Shown here: in pieces, positions 35,889 through 43,517 of the stretch | Numbering within the stretch: the stretch's first letter is position 1 | Layout of the letters: every line of letters begins with the position of its first letter | Origin: Aerococcus christensenii | GTDB taxonomy: Bacteria > Bacillota > Bacilli > Lactobacillales > Aerococcaceae | Length of the DNA stretch: 64,000 bases | Assembly (NCBI RefSeq): GCF_001543105.1 | Contig: NZ_CP014159.1 | Location: forward strand, 372,001 to 436,000 | Direction of reading: 5' to 3' | Notes under the pieces: generated by a model | What the model saw: only the letters and a program-made list of their open reading frames with translations | The model's database searches: none | Told to the model about the DNA's origin: nothing | Made by a program: the position numbers and the translations under genes

Positions 35889-37523
35889 TTATTCTAAGAT
35901 AATCTTTAAAACACGATTTAAACCATGACGTAAGTCATTTCTTACCATTTGTTGACGCATTTGTTGGCGAATTTGTGGAGTTTCCATTAACCAAGTCAAA
36001 GTCCTCCCAATGGTTTCTGAATCCAGATGACTGCCTAAGCCTAGATTCATAAAGCCATTGGTAAGGTACCCAAACTCATGCGTCATCTCTCGCTCATTTT
36101 GAGCCATCAAGACAGTTGGCACGCCCATTGCTGCTAATTCTAACATCGTTCTTCCTTGAGAAGAAATTGCTAAATCTGCCTTCTTCATATAATCAGACAT
36201 CACTTTCACATTTTGAATGACATCAATGGCATAAGGCAAGCTTGCAGCTTCTTCTTTCAAAGCTTCATAGGCTTGGTAACCTGGGCCCACAATAATCGTA
36301 AAATGAATAGCTTGATTTTGAGAGACATAGGGAATAGCTTCCAGTAATTTTTGACTCAAATTATTCGGATCTACTCCTCCAAAAATCACTAGGACCTCTT
36401 GAACCTTCTCGTGAAATTCACTCACTGAAGCAAATAAAAATTCATCTCGAATGACATAGTAGTCAGATCCCCAATAATACTGATTGCCCGACTTTTGAGG
36501 GGCATAAAGGTCATTAATGACAGCATCCGCAAGATCTGCCCCAGGCCCTAAATCTTCGAAATTAATCAAGCGAACAGGAAGTTCTTTCAAAGCTTCCATA
36601 TAAGACAAACTCGTATTGAGCATATCATTCACCACAACATCCGCATGGTAAGTTTTGATAAGATCAATCATTTCTTCATCCGAAGAAATCACAGAGTATG
36701 GGAAGTGACTGGCTTCCAATTTCTTTTGAGCCAAATCTGATTTTTCACTCGTTACAAAGTGAACTTGATGGTGGATTAAACCATAAGCTAAAGCTAAGCC
36801 TCTATAAACATGTCCCAATCCAATTTTGGAATAGCCTTCTACCCGAATCAGAATGGTTTTCTTGGATAATTCATTTTCACATACCCACCAATCTTGTGGG
36901 CGATCTATATCCACTGCTTCGTTCTCTGGGACTTCAAATACAGACAGTTTCTTCCCAATTCGACTATTTTCTTGCATAGCCTGAGCACGAGTAATCAGAA
37001 AGGCACCTGTTTCAAAATAATTAGCCGGCAAATATTGACGATTTAACCGTTCTTTATAGTGAGGAATAATTTCTCCTTCTTCATTCTTCCCCCAAGACAA
37101 GTGTGGATGATTCACAACACTAATAATCGTTTCTACATCCTCATGCTCCATTAAATAATCAATGGCCTTATCCAAGGTTTTCGTCGTTAGAAGAGGAGAG
37201 GTAGCTTGTAAGGTAATAATTACATCATAAGTTTTTCCCTTTTTCTCTTCCATTTTTTGATAAGCATCATAGATAACCGGATCTAGCGTCACATGATCCT
37301 CTGCTAAGCCTTGTCCCCGATCAATCACCTGAGCATGATAGGAAGTAGCAACTCGTGCAATCTCTTCATCATCCGTTGTGACACACACATCCATATCATA
37401 CTGACTTTTTTGGGCATTACGAATGGCATACGCAATAAGAGGATGGCCCTCCAAAATTCGAACATTTTTTCGTGGAATGCCTCTAGAACCTCCACGTGCT
37501 GGAATAACAGCAAGAATTTTCAT
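35889..37523 (-). CDS. CMP-nonulosonate synthetase fused to a PseG-like domain
   Basis: A 544-residue two-domain protein. Residues 1-220 are a NeuA/PseF cytidylyltransferase (MKILAVIPARGGSRGIPRKN, TTDDEEIARVA, LQATSPLL, VDIDRPQDWW). Residues about 222-544 are PseG-like: LIRVEGYSKIGLGHVYRGLALA holds the catalytic His of the family, with VVNDMLNTS, GGVDPNN and the nucleotide-binding loop SSQGRTMLELAAMGVPTV. PseG removes UDP from a 2,4-diacetamido sugar just before the synthase step. So the protein carries the step before NeuB and the step after it. Separate spsF/spsG-type genes beside an spsE synthase are known in Bacillus. An extended -10 promoter lies directly upstream. Confidence 0.88.
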   Translation of the reverse strand: MKILAVIPARGGSRGIPRKNVRILEGHPLIAYAIRNAQKSQYDMDVCVTTDDEEIARVATSYHAQVIDRGQGLAEDHVTLDPVIYDAYQKMEEKKGKTYDVIITLQATSPLLTTKTLDKAIDYLMEHEDVETIISVVNHPHLSWGKNEEGEIIPHYKERLNRQYLPANYFETGAFLITRAQAMQENSRIGKKLSVFEVPENEAVDIDRPQDWWVCENELSKKTILIRVEGYSKIGLGHVYRGLALAYGLIHHQVHFVTSEKSDLAQKKLEASHFPYSVISSDEEMIDLIKTYHADVVVNDMLNTSLSYMEALKELPVRLINFEDLGPGADLADAVINDLYAPQKSGNQYYWGSDYYVIRDEFLFASVSEFHEKVQEVLVIFGGVDPNNLSQKLLEAIPYVSQNQAIHFTIIVGPGYQAYEALKEEAASLPYAIDVIQNVKVMSDYMKKADLAISSQGRTMLELAAMGVPTVLMAQNEREMTHEFGYLTNGFMNLGLGSHLDSETIGRTLTWLMETPQIRQQMRQQMVRNDLRHGLNRVLKIILE

Positions 37524-37561
37524 TTTATTTACTCCTTTGATACTGAGTATTTACTTAGGCT

Positions 37562-37567
37562 ATTATA
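37562..37567 (-). promoter_or_regulatory. Extended -10 promoter of the neuA-neuB unit
   Basis: Minus strand TGCTATAAT (TG-n-TATAAT) about 35 bases before the fusion-gene start and right after the terminator of the preceding gene. The -35 region is poor. Confidence 0.55.
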
Positions 37568-37574
37568 GCACAAC

Positions 37575-37607
37575 AAAAAGCGCCTAGGCATCACCCTAAG
37601 CGCTTTA
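37575..37607 (-). terminator. Terminator of the degenerate deacetylase gene
   Basis: AAAGCGCTTAGG / CCTAGGCGCTTT with a 6-base loop and a T run on the minus strand. Confidence 0.8.
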
Positions 37608-37639
37608 TTCTTAACTTTAGGCACTTCTTAAAAATTTCC

Positions 37640-38986
37640 TTATTCCATTTCTGACTTTCCTTTGATCCAATCTGCGGTTTCTGCGATTTGTTCAGGATAT
37701 ACAAAGATATAACCCTTCTTCTTCAGCATAGGGATGAGCCTCTTTAAGGCTTGGCGACTCATAGGAATAGAGGCGTGTTGACGAATCACTGTGTGTCGTT
37801 TCATTTGAGACAACAACCGATAATAAATGCCTTCTTCTGTTTTTTCTTTCCAGTCATTCGCAGAATTATTCCAATAAATTCCCTTCAAAGGCGCACATAA
37901 CTTTGCTGTTCTCTCTCTTTCCTGCCCATAAGGCGTTCTGAAACTTGTCGGTTTAAAACCCGTTACTTTTTCAATAATTTCTTGAGTTTTTTGAATTTGA
38001 TCTTTAATTTGCTTGTCTGTTAACTTAGAAAACGGTGAGTGATCATAACCATTATTTCCCACATGGAAACCTTCTTCCACAATTTTCTTCGCTAAGTCGG
38101 GATTCTTTTCCACTTGTGACCCTTGCAAATAGAAAGTTGCTTTCACGTCATTCTCTTTCAGAATTTCTAGGACTTCTTCTGTGCCTTCGTCGGGGCCTCC
38201 ATCAAAAGTTAAGGCCACTAGCGGGCGAAAATCTGCTGGAGAACCTGTCAATAGGTCTGCCAATTCCTCATGAGCAAACAAGTGATCTAAAGGCTGACTT
38301 TCAGTACTTTCATCTGCTGTTTGATTTTTCATAGAGGTCGCATAATCTACTAAATGTTCCTTAAAAATCTTATTCTGTAAAACATTATTTAGATGCTCTC
38401 GCTGCTTAACCACTTCTTCATAAGCCTTCGCATACTTTTCAATATCTTCTTCTTCTCTCGTTGGGCTAAAGATCGCCGGCAAATCCTTCAATATTTTATC
38501 GATTTTCTCTTTTTCTTTTGCAACTTCTTTGATTTTTTGATAGGCCGTCTTAAGCTGAACAACCAAATCATCTTCATAATCAAAATCAAAAAGTGCCGAC
38601 TTCTCTTCCACTGCTTTCATCTTGACATCACTATCCAATACCCACTCTGCATTGACTTGTGTGCCTACAATCAAAGGGTGCTTGTTTTCTACACAGTTAT
38701 TCAAAAACGTAATGGCTTCCTGCTTACGTTGAGCCTTTAGAACAAGTTCCTCCAACACTTTTCCTTTTTCTCCACGTAATTGGCGAGTATCATATTTGGC
38801 TTTTTCAAACTGCTCAAAACTAATATTGGGATTAATATAATCATACTTTTCATCAAAATAGAGTTGACTCACTTCTTCTTCAACCTTTTCCTCCGTTACC
38901 TTTCGGTTATAAACCAAAAGCGAACACACTATTATTAATCCCAAGAAAAGCACGGTGAGAAATATATACTTTTTCTTTTTTGTCAT
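37640..38986 (-). CDS. Degenerate NodB-domain protein, predicted pseudoenzyme
   Basis: A 448-residue membrane-anchored protein with the same layout as the intact deacetylase at 27879: helix about 7-25, helical linker domain, NodB domain about 255-435. The catalytic motifs are altered. TFDDGP is TFDGGP (metal Asp to Gly), HTYDHP is NGYDHS (first metal His to Asn), DSQDW is NSANDW, and VLHHD is VIRQHA. The fold-defining segments (VKATFYLQGSQ, FRTPYG, YIFVYPEQI) remain and the frame is fully open, so it is not a decaying gene. It may bind glycan without deacetylating it. It lies inside the glycan cluster next to the sugar synthesis genes. Confidence 0.75.
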   Translation of the reverse strand: MTKKKKYIFLTVLFLGLIIVCSLLVYNRKVTEEKVEEEVSQLYFDEKYDYINPNISFEQFEKAKYDTRQLRGEKGKVLEELVLKAQRKQEAITFLNNCVENKHPLIVGTQVNAEWVLDSDVKMKAVEEKSALFDFDYEDDLVVQLKTAYQKIKEVAKEKEKIDKILKDLPAIFSPTREEEDIEKYAKAYEEVVKQREHLNNVLQNKIFKEHLVDYATSMKNQTADESTESQPLDHLFAHEELADLLTGSPADFRPLVALTFDGGPDEGTEEVLEILKENDVKATFYLQGSQVEKNPDLAKKIVEEGFHVGNNGYDHSPFSKLTDKQIKDQIQKTQEIIEKVTGFKPTSFRTPYGQERERTAKLCAPLKGIYWNNSANDWKEKTEEGIYYRLLSQMKRHTVIRQHASIPMSRQALKRLIPMLKKKGYIFVYPEQIAETADWIKGKSEME

Positions 38987-39035
38987 AGCTTGCCTCTATT
39001 CTTTCAACGATCTCCCTCTTCTCAATGAAAAAGGA

Positions 39036-40130
39036 CTAGTGACCTTCATTTCCTTTTTTGAAAATAAAATGTTTCTGAATTTGATAAGATACCAAAAAGA
39101 GAAAAATATCAACACCAACTTTTATCAAGGTTATTCGACTGGAAGCTAATTCTAGACTCAACAACCATACCAAACTTGCTGATGCTAACATTTGAATAAT
39201 AACCAAACTGAAATACTTGATCATACTCTTCTCAGCATTAGAGCGAAAAACCCAAAATCGATTCAATACGTAATTAAACAAGCAAGAACATACTCGTGCA
39301 AACACGGTCGCTCCATACACTATTTTAAAAGAAGACTCTGTTCCACTTAAAATTTTAGAAAAAATATAGAAAAGGGATAAGTCTAAAACAAACGAAGTCA
39401 AAGCCGATCCGACATATTTCAAAAATGTTCCTTCAGCTGCCAAGTAACTAAAAAAAACACTATAAATAGCCCAGGAATCTTTCACCGGCTGGAAATGCGT
39501 TCCTTCATTATCATTGTGATAAATCGTTGCAATTGGAACTTCGATCAAAGGCACGCCCTGCTTAGCGGCATCAATAATCATTTTTAATTCATATTCAAAC
39601 CGATCGCCACTCAATTTCATCAGCCGTTTTAAATATGTCCGAGGAATCACCCGAAGACCCGTTTGCGTATCTGTTAAAGAAATCCCAGTCACCGCTTTTA
39701 AGATCGTCCGCGTCATCTTATTTCCAAATTCACTTTTCCAAGGCACATTATTTTGAAAATCTCTCACGCCCATCACCAAAGCGGTCGGATGTTCTTCAAA
39801 ACAAGAAATACACTTCATCATATCTTCATAGGTATGCTGACCATCTGAATCAATGGTTATCACACCTTCTACGGTAGGCATCTGATTCAAAATATAGTCA
39901 AAAGCCGTTCGAAGTGCACGCCCTTTGCCATAATTTCGATCATGTTCAAGCAAGATAACCCCGTATTCCGATTGAGCCTGTTTAAAATAACGCTCATAAT
40001 TTGAGCCAGACCCGTCATTCACCAACAGAATAGGGAAATTTCTGGTTTCTAATCTTCGAATATTCGCGAGTAAATCTAACATTTTATTATCCGGCTCTAA
40101 GGACGGAATAATGATCGCAATCTCAGCCAT
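39036..40130 (-). CDS. Polyprenyl-phosphate glycosyltransferase (GT2) fused to GtrA-like domain
   Basis: A 364-residue protein. Residues 1-220 are a dolichol-phosphate-mannose-synthase-like GT2 domain (IAIIIPSLEPDNKMLDLL, LVNDGSGSN, NYGKGRALRTAF, ITIDSDGQHTYEDM). Residues about 235-360 are a GtrA domain with four helices (FLKYVGSALTSFVLDLSLFY ... NYVLNRFWVFRS). Such fusions make and flip polyprenyl-phosphate sugars used by GT-C enzymes outside the membrane. That makes the broken GT-C gene at 29422-31167 its likely user. Confidence 0.88.
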   Translation of the reverse strand: MAEIAIIIPSLEPDNKMLDLLANIRRLETRNFPILLVNDGSGSNYERYFKQAQSEYGVILLEHDRNYGKGRALRTAFDYILNQMPTVEGVITIDSDGQHTYEDMMKCISCFEEHPTALVMGVRDFQNNVPWKSEFGNKMTRTILKAVTGISLTDTQTGLRVIPRTYLKRLMKLSGDRFEYELKMIIDAAKQGVPLIEVPIATIYHNDNEGTHFQPVKDSWAIYSVFFSYLAAEGTFLKYVGSALTSFVLDLSLFYIFSKILSGTESSFKIVYGATVFARVCSCLFNYVLNRFWVFRSNAEKSMIKYFSLVIIQMLASASLVWLLSLELASSRITLIKVGVDIFLFLVSYQIQKHFIFKKGNEGH

Positions 40131-40191
40131 AATAACTCCTTTTCTCTTACCTTTTAAGAAGCAAGTTTTTTCATAGTATTACAAGACAAAC

Positions 40192-40264
40192 CACCCCCGA
40201 GAAGAATCGAACTTCCGGCACATCGTTTAGGAAACGATTGCTCTATCCACTGAGCTACGGGGGC
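40192..40264 (-). tRNA. tRNA-Arg (anticodon CCU)
   Basis: A 73-base cloverleaf on the minus strand: acceptor GCCCCCG / CGGGGGT, D-arm with AGCTCAGTGGATAGAGC, anticodon stem ATCGT / ACGAT around TTCCTAA (anticodon CCT, Arg AGG), and T-arm with GTTCGATTC. CCA is not encoded. It lies inside the glycan cluster between two glycosyltransferase genes, reading the same way. Confidence 0.93.
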
Positions 40265-40269
40265 ATGAT

Positions 40270-40295
40270 CTAAGAAAGCAAACAGTCTTTCTTAG
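40270..40295. repeat. Perfect 9-bp inverted repeat upstream of the tRNA
   Basis: CTAAGAAAG and CTTTCTTAG separated by 8 bases, just before the 5' end of the tRNA. No T run follows. It could be a transcript processing hairpin or a weak terminator. Confidence 0.5.
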
Positions 40296-40399
40296 TAAAT
40301 GTATTCTTTTTTCCCATCCTTTAACCTAAGCAAAGGATCAATCATTTCTTTAGTATAAGGCTTTTCTTTCACGAGATCAAGTTTTTCAAAAAGCCCCTC
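40292..40399 (-). pseudogene. C-terminal gene fragment behind the GT52-like gene
   Basis: An open frame of 35 codons between two stop codons. It reads EGLFEKLDLVKEKPYTKEMI, then a Leu-rich basic end closing in KKEYIY, with good coding character and no start or ribosome site. Its LFEKL matches the LFEKL near the C-terminus of the upstream GT52-like protein. It may be the tail of a lost paralogue, or the original tail of that protein after a frame change. No wider family can be named from so short a piece. Confidence 0.45.
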
Positions 40400-40475
40400 T
40401 TAAAAATTTCCGAAGCTTCCTATTCTCCGCAATCTCCTTTTAACTAAAGGGAGTTGCAAACCTAAAGCCCCCCTC

Positions 40476-41570
40476 CTAACAAGAAGCAGCGTCCATAGTC
40501 ACTAACTTTTCAAATAAGTCTTCGGAATCTTTGGGAACAAACAGTCGGTCCTGGTACAAAGCAGTCACTAAATGAAGAAGTGAGCGACTATTGTCTAAGA
40601 CTTGTCGGGTATGCCTATCCGCCTGATCATAATACATCCGATACACCCACTCTGTTAAAAATAAAACCGGTGTCTTTTCTTCAAAAAGCAAATAAGGAGA
40701 AAGTGCTGCTGTGGAGTTCACAGTCGTCATGATCAAGTTCTTCGTATCAAAAAATAAGAGATATATCTCCCATGGAAGATCAGTTTCTAAATAATCCACA
40801 GGTCCATACTTTCCTTTAGGAGAACGGGGATGTAATTTCACGAAAGCCTTCCACCCCACTTGATCGGCTACTTCCTTTACTCGCTGATACACAGCCACCT
40901 CATCAATCCCTGTCTTATCATGCAAGAAAGGCTGATCAAAATACAGAAGTCCATGTTCACTCTCCTCTTGAGGGTGAATCTGATAAGCCTTCTGAAAGAC
41001 TTCCCGAATGATTTCTAAAGCAGGGTTTCCCGCTTTAAGAGGAGGAAGAGAGATCTTTTGATCCGCTAAAGGGCGCTTCACCAAATCTGGGCGATAAAGA
41101 TACTCCGATTCCCATTTTCCCGAAAAGAGAGAATGTTTATTCCAATCCAACTGTAATTGGTCCACCCAATTATTGACCTGCATAGGCGGTACTCCTAAAT
41201 AAGGAGCCATCCCATCTTCAAAATAATGGAGGTGAAACTTTTTCCCACTCTTATGGTGCTGAGCATACAACAAACGTCCAAAATAATTATCCCCTGGAAA
41301 ATACAGATGATCAAAAAATTCCTCAGTAAATGGATTCGTATTAAAGAACAAACGCGGAATACTCCGATAGTTAGGTCCCATCTTCTGATAAGAGATGCGC
41401 ACCACTCGAATATCTTTCCGTAATTCCCTCAAAGTGCGATATAAGGTCTCTGCTTGAGTAAATTCATCGTAAAGATAGAGGGTCACATCTTCCCTTTTTA
41501 AAAAGTTCTCAATCAAATTTAAACTCGTCACCACATGAAGCGGTGTCCAAGCCAGTAAAGCGTGTCTCAT
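40476..41570 (-). CDS. Sialyltransferase-like enzyme (GT52 / polysialyltransferase type)
   Basis: A 364-residue cytoplasmic protein that fits the GT52/GT38 group of bacterial sialyltransferases. Motifs in order are the Glu-Asp-Gly motif in HYFEDGMAPY (118-120), the His-Pro motif in VKLHPRSPKGKY (247-248), and NSTAALSPYLL with the Ser near 286. These bind the CMP-sugar and act as base. It would transfer the CMP-activated nonulosonate made by NeuB and the NeuA-PseG fusion. The start overlaps the wzx stop (ATGA). The C-terminus (LVTMDAASC) is short and may be shifted; see the fragment just downstream. Confidence 0.72.
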   Translation of the reverse strand: MRHALLAWTPLHVVTSLNLIENFLKREDVTLYLYDEFTQAETLYRTLRELRKDIRVVRISYQKMGPNYRSIPRLFFNTNPFTEEFFDHLYFPGDNYFGRLLYAQHHKSGKKFHLHYFEDGMAPYLGVPPMQVNNWVDQLQLDWNKHSLFSGKWESEYLYRPDLVKRPLADQKISLPPLKAGNPALEIIREVFQKAYQIHPQEESEHGLLYFDQPFLHDKTGIDEVAVYQRVKEVADQVGWKAFVKLHPRSPKGKYGPVDYLETDLPWEIYLLFFDTKNLIMTTVNSTAALSPYLLFEEKTPVLFLTEWVYRMYYDQADRHTRQVLDNSRSLLHLVTALYQDRLFVPKDSEDLFEKLVTMDAASC

Positions 41571-43066
41571 GCCTTAGATCCTTCCTTTTTATGTTTCAAC
41601 ATATTTTGTGCCATGGTCTTGAGCGTAGGAAGATCCCGATGCAACAAAAGAAAGGCAATCATTAGATAGAGGACGACCTTGTACAAGAAATTCTGCCACA
41701 TCAAAGGCCCCTCAGGATGACAAATATCGTAGAACAAGCCCATGCCACTCCCTAAAATCAAAATTCCGACATACCCCAACAAACGTTTTATCTTAAAGTC
41801 TACCGGCTCAATCTTACGAGATAAGAGATAAACAATCCCAGTGGTTAACATCCATTGCAATAAAAGAACAACTGCCGGCGTCATCAAGCCCAAGACTTGC
41901 GTCAAAGTGGCCGATAAGAAAACACTTAATAAAGAACCCGATAAGGTTGCCAAGAAAATAAACCGCGTGGCCTTGGTATTATAAAAGAGTGTATTCACAT
42001 AAAACAGATAAATGGAACGAATCTGATAAGCAATCAAAATCACAGGCACTAAGGTCCACGCCAACAAGTAGGAAGGATGGATAAAGATCTGAATCACTTC
42101 TTTAATGAAGAAGGCCATGCCTAAACTTATCAAAAGATACAGTCGACTTAAAATATCTGTAAATTGAATGGCCTTCTCCTTTTCCTTACCTCCCATGTCC
42201 ATCAAGGAATAAAACCAAGGAACATAAGCTGAATTCACGGAATATTGAATGGTATCAATAATCAACATAAACTGAGAAGCTGTAGTATACAAGCCAGCAC
42301 TCGCCGTAGATACTTGATTATTCAAGAATAACCGCGACACAAAATCCGCAATCTGCGTAGACATTAAATGCGGTAGCAAGGGAACTGAATAAGTCAACGC
42401 TTCCTTGAGATAACTCTTGTTAAAACGAAAAGAAATAATATCCTGTTGGTACAAACTCACCAAGGAATACACTCCAAAAGTGAGCCCGGTCAAGAGATAA
42501 GACATTAACTGCCCGCTCGCTCCCCATTGAAAAATGACGATAAAGAGGATGTTGCAGGTGACCATCATTGCAAAATTCAACAAACTATTAATGGCATAAG
42601 TCTTCGCCCGCTCCATCGTCTGCAAAAGAGTCTGATAGATGGTATAGATAGGATTAACAATAACCGTTAAGACGCCCATAAAGATATAAGGATAAAAAGC
42701 AATGCTGCTAATAAAAGGCTCAATCAAAATATCCTTCAAAAGAACGATGATGCCTCCTAAGAGACAACTATTCAACAGAATAAAAATCATGATCGTCCCG
42801 TAGAAACTCTTTAATTGCTCCCAGTTCTCTCGATAACGATAATAGTATCTCTGGACCGCACTATTCAAAGAAAAAGTAAATAAGAGCGTTAATACAGCCG
42901 TTAAAGAATTAACCACTCCCACAATTCCATAATCTTGAGGGGTCAGATACAACGTATATAAAGGTAATAAAATAAATCCAATCGCCTTTTGAAAAATAGA
43001 GGTAATCGAATAAATTCCTGAGTTGATGAGGACTTTTTTTGCTGAAGACGGTTTTTCGTTCGACAT
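41567..43066 (-). CDS. Wzx-type polysaccharide flippase
   Basis: A 499-residue membrane protein with about 12-14 helices, of the polysaccharide-export branch of the MOP superfamily. Start segment VLINSGIYSITSIFQKAIGFILLPLYTLYL and the internal repeat near 220-250 (YSVPLLPHLMSTQIADFVSR) are typical. It moves lipid-linked repeat units across the membrane. It is the first gene of the cluster, with its own promoter, and overlaps the sialyltransferase-like gene by four bases. Confidence 0.9.
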   Translation of the reverse strand: MSNEKPSSAKKVLINSGIYSITSIFQKAIGFILLPLYTLYLTPQDYGIVGVVNSLTAVLTLLFTFSLNSAVQRYYYRYRENWEQLKSFYGTIMIFILLNSCLLGGIIVLLKDILIEPFISSIAFYPYIFMGVLTVIVNPIYTIYQTLLQTMERAKTYAINSLLNFAMMVTCNILFIVIFQWGASGQLMSYLLTGLTFGVYSLVSLYQQDIISFRFNKSYLKEALTYSVPLLPHLMSTQIADFVSRLFLNNQVSTASAGLYTTASQFMLIIDTIQYSVNSAYVPWFYSLMDMGGKEKEKAIQFTDILSRLYLLISLGMAFFIKEVIQIFIHPSYLLAWTLVPVILIAYQIRSIYLFYVNTLFYNTKATRFIFLATLSGSLLSVFLSATLTQVLGLMTPAVVLLLQWMLTTGIVYLLSRKIEPVDFKIKRLLGYVGILILGSGMGLFYDICHPEGPLMWQNFLYKVVLYLMIAFLLLHRDLPTLKTMAQNMLKHKKEGSKA

Positions 43067-43091
43067 AGGTCATCTCCCTTCATAAGATTCC

Positions 43092-43120
43092 AATATACCT
43101 TATACCCATAACGAAAACAA
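43092..43120 (-). promoter_or_regulatory. Promoter of the glycan cluster (before wzx)
   Basis: Minus strand TTGTTT (43115-43120), 17 bases, TATATT (43092-43097), about 25 bases before the wzx start. Confidence 0.6.
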
Positions 43121-43325
43121 AAAGCAAGAAAAAACTTTGGCTTTAAAAAAAACTTAGAATTTTTCTTACTTTTTGTCCTTTTTATTTTGAATCCGCAAAA
43201 GAACCCGTCTGTATAATTTCTTAGCGTACGTCTTACTTCGCTACATAAAAGCAATGCAAAGTCCCACAAATAAGTTTCTGAATTTGGAACGGGTCTCCCT
43301 TTTACTCCTCCGTTCCTTTCCATAC

Positions 43326-43347
43326 AAAAAAGCTGCCGAAGCAGCTT
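43326..43347 (-). terminator. Terminator behind the toxin remnant
   Basis: AAGCTGC TTCG GCAGCTT with a stable UUCG-type tetraloop, followed by TTTT on the minus strand. Confidence 0.85.
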
Positions 43348-43349
43348 CT

Positions 43350-43517
43350 TTATTGAATATCTTGCAAAATTTGTTTAATATTTCGTTTACCATAAATAAC
43401 ACGTACAAGATTCACGTGCTTTTTCTCTTCGTCAATAAGATAAACAAGCAAAAAGTGATCAACTACAACCTTCCTTAACTTCTTATTCCTTTCGTAATCA
43501 TGTGTGGCTTTTGACTT
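43350..43517 (-). pseudogene. RelE/ParE-family toxin, C-terminal remnant
   Basis: A 55-codon open frame with no start. It reads THDYERNKKLRKVVVDHFLL, then VYLIDEEKKHVNLVRVIYGK, then RNIKQILQDIQ. This is the C-terminal half of a RelE/ParE-type toxin: the central beta strands (LRKVVVDHFLLVYLID), the VRVIYGKR strand that normally carries active residues, and the final helix. The N-terminal half and any antitoxin are absent. Its 5' part overlaps, in another frame, the end of the surface-protein remnant, so a deletion appears to have joined two genes. A terminator follows directly. Confidence 0.7.

Noticed and set aside
42943-43323. A 126-codon minus-strand frame overlapping the wzx start
   Set aside because: It covers the wzx promoter and N-terminus in another frame, is rich in Lys/Phe from AT-rich DNA and matches no protein pattern I know. 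The wzx reading is clearly right.
43254-43478. A plus-strand 74-codon frame over the toxin remnant
   Set aside because: It lies antisense to the better minus-strand RelE/ParE-like frame and has no ribosome site.
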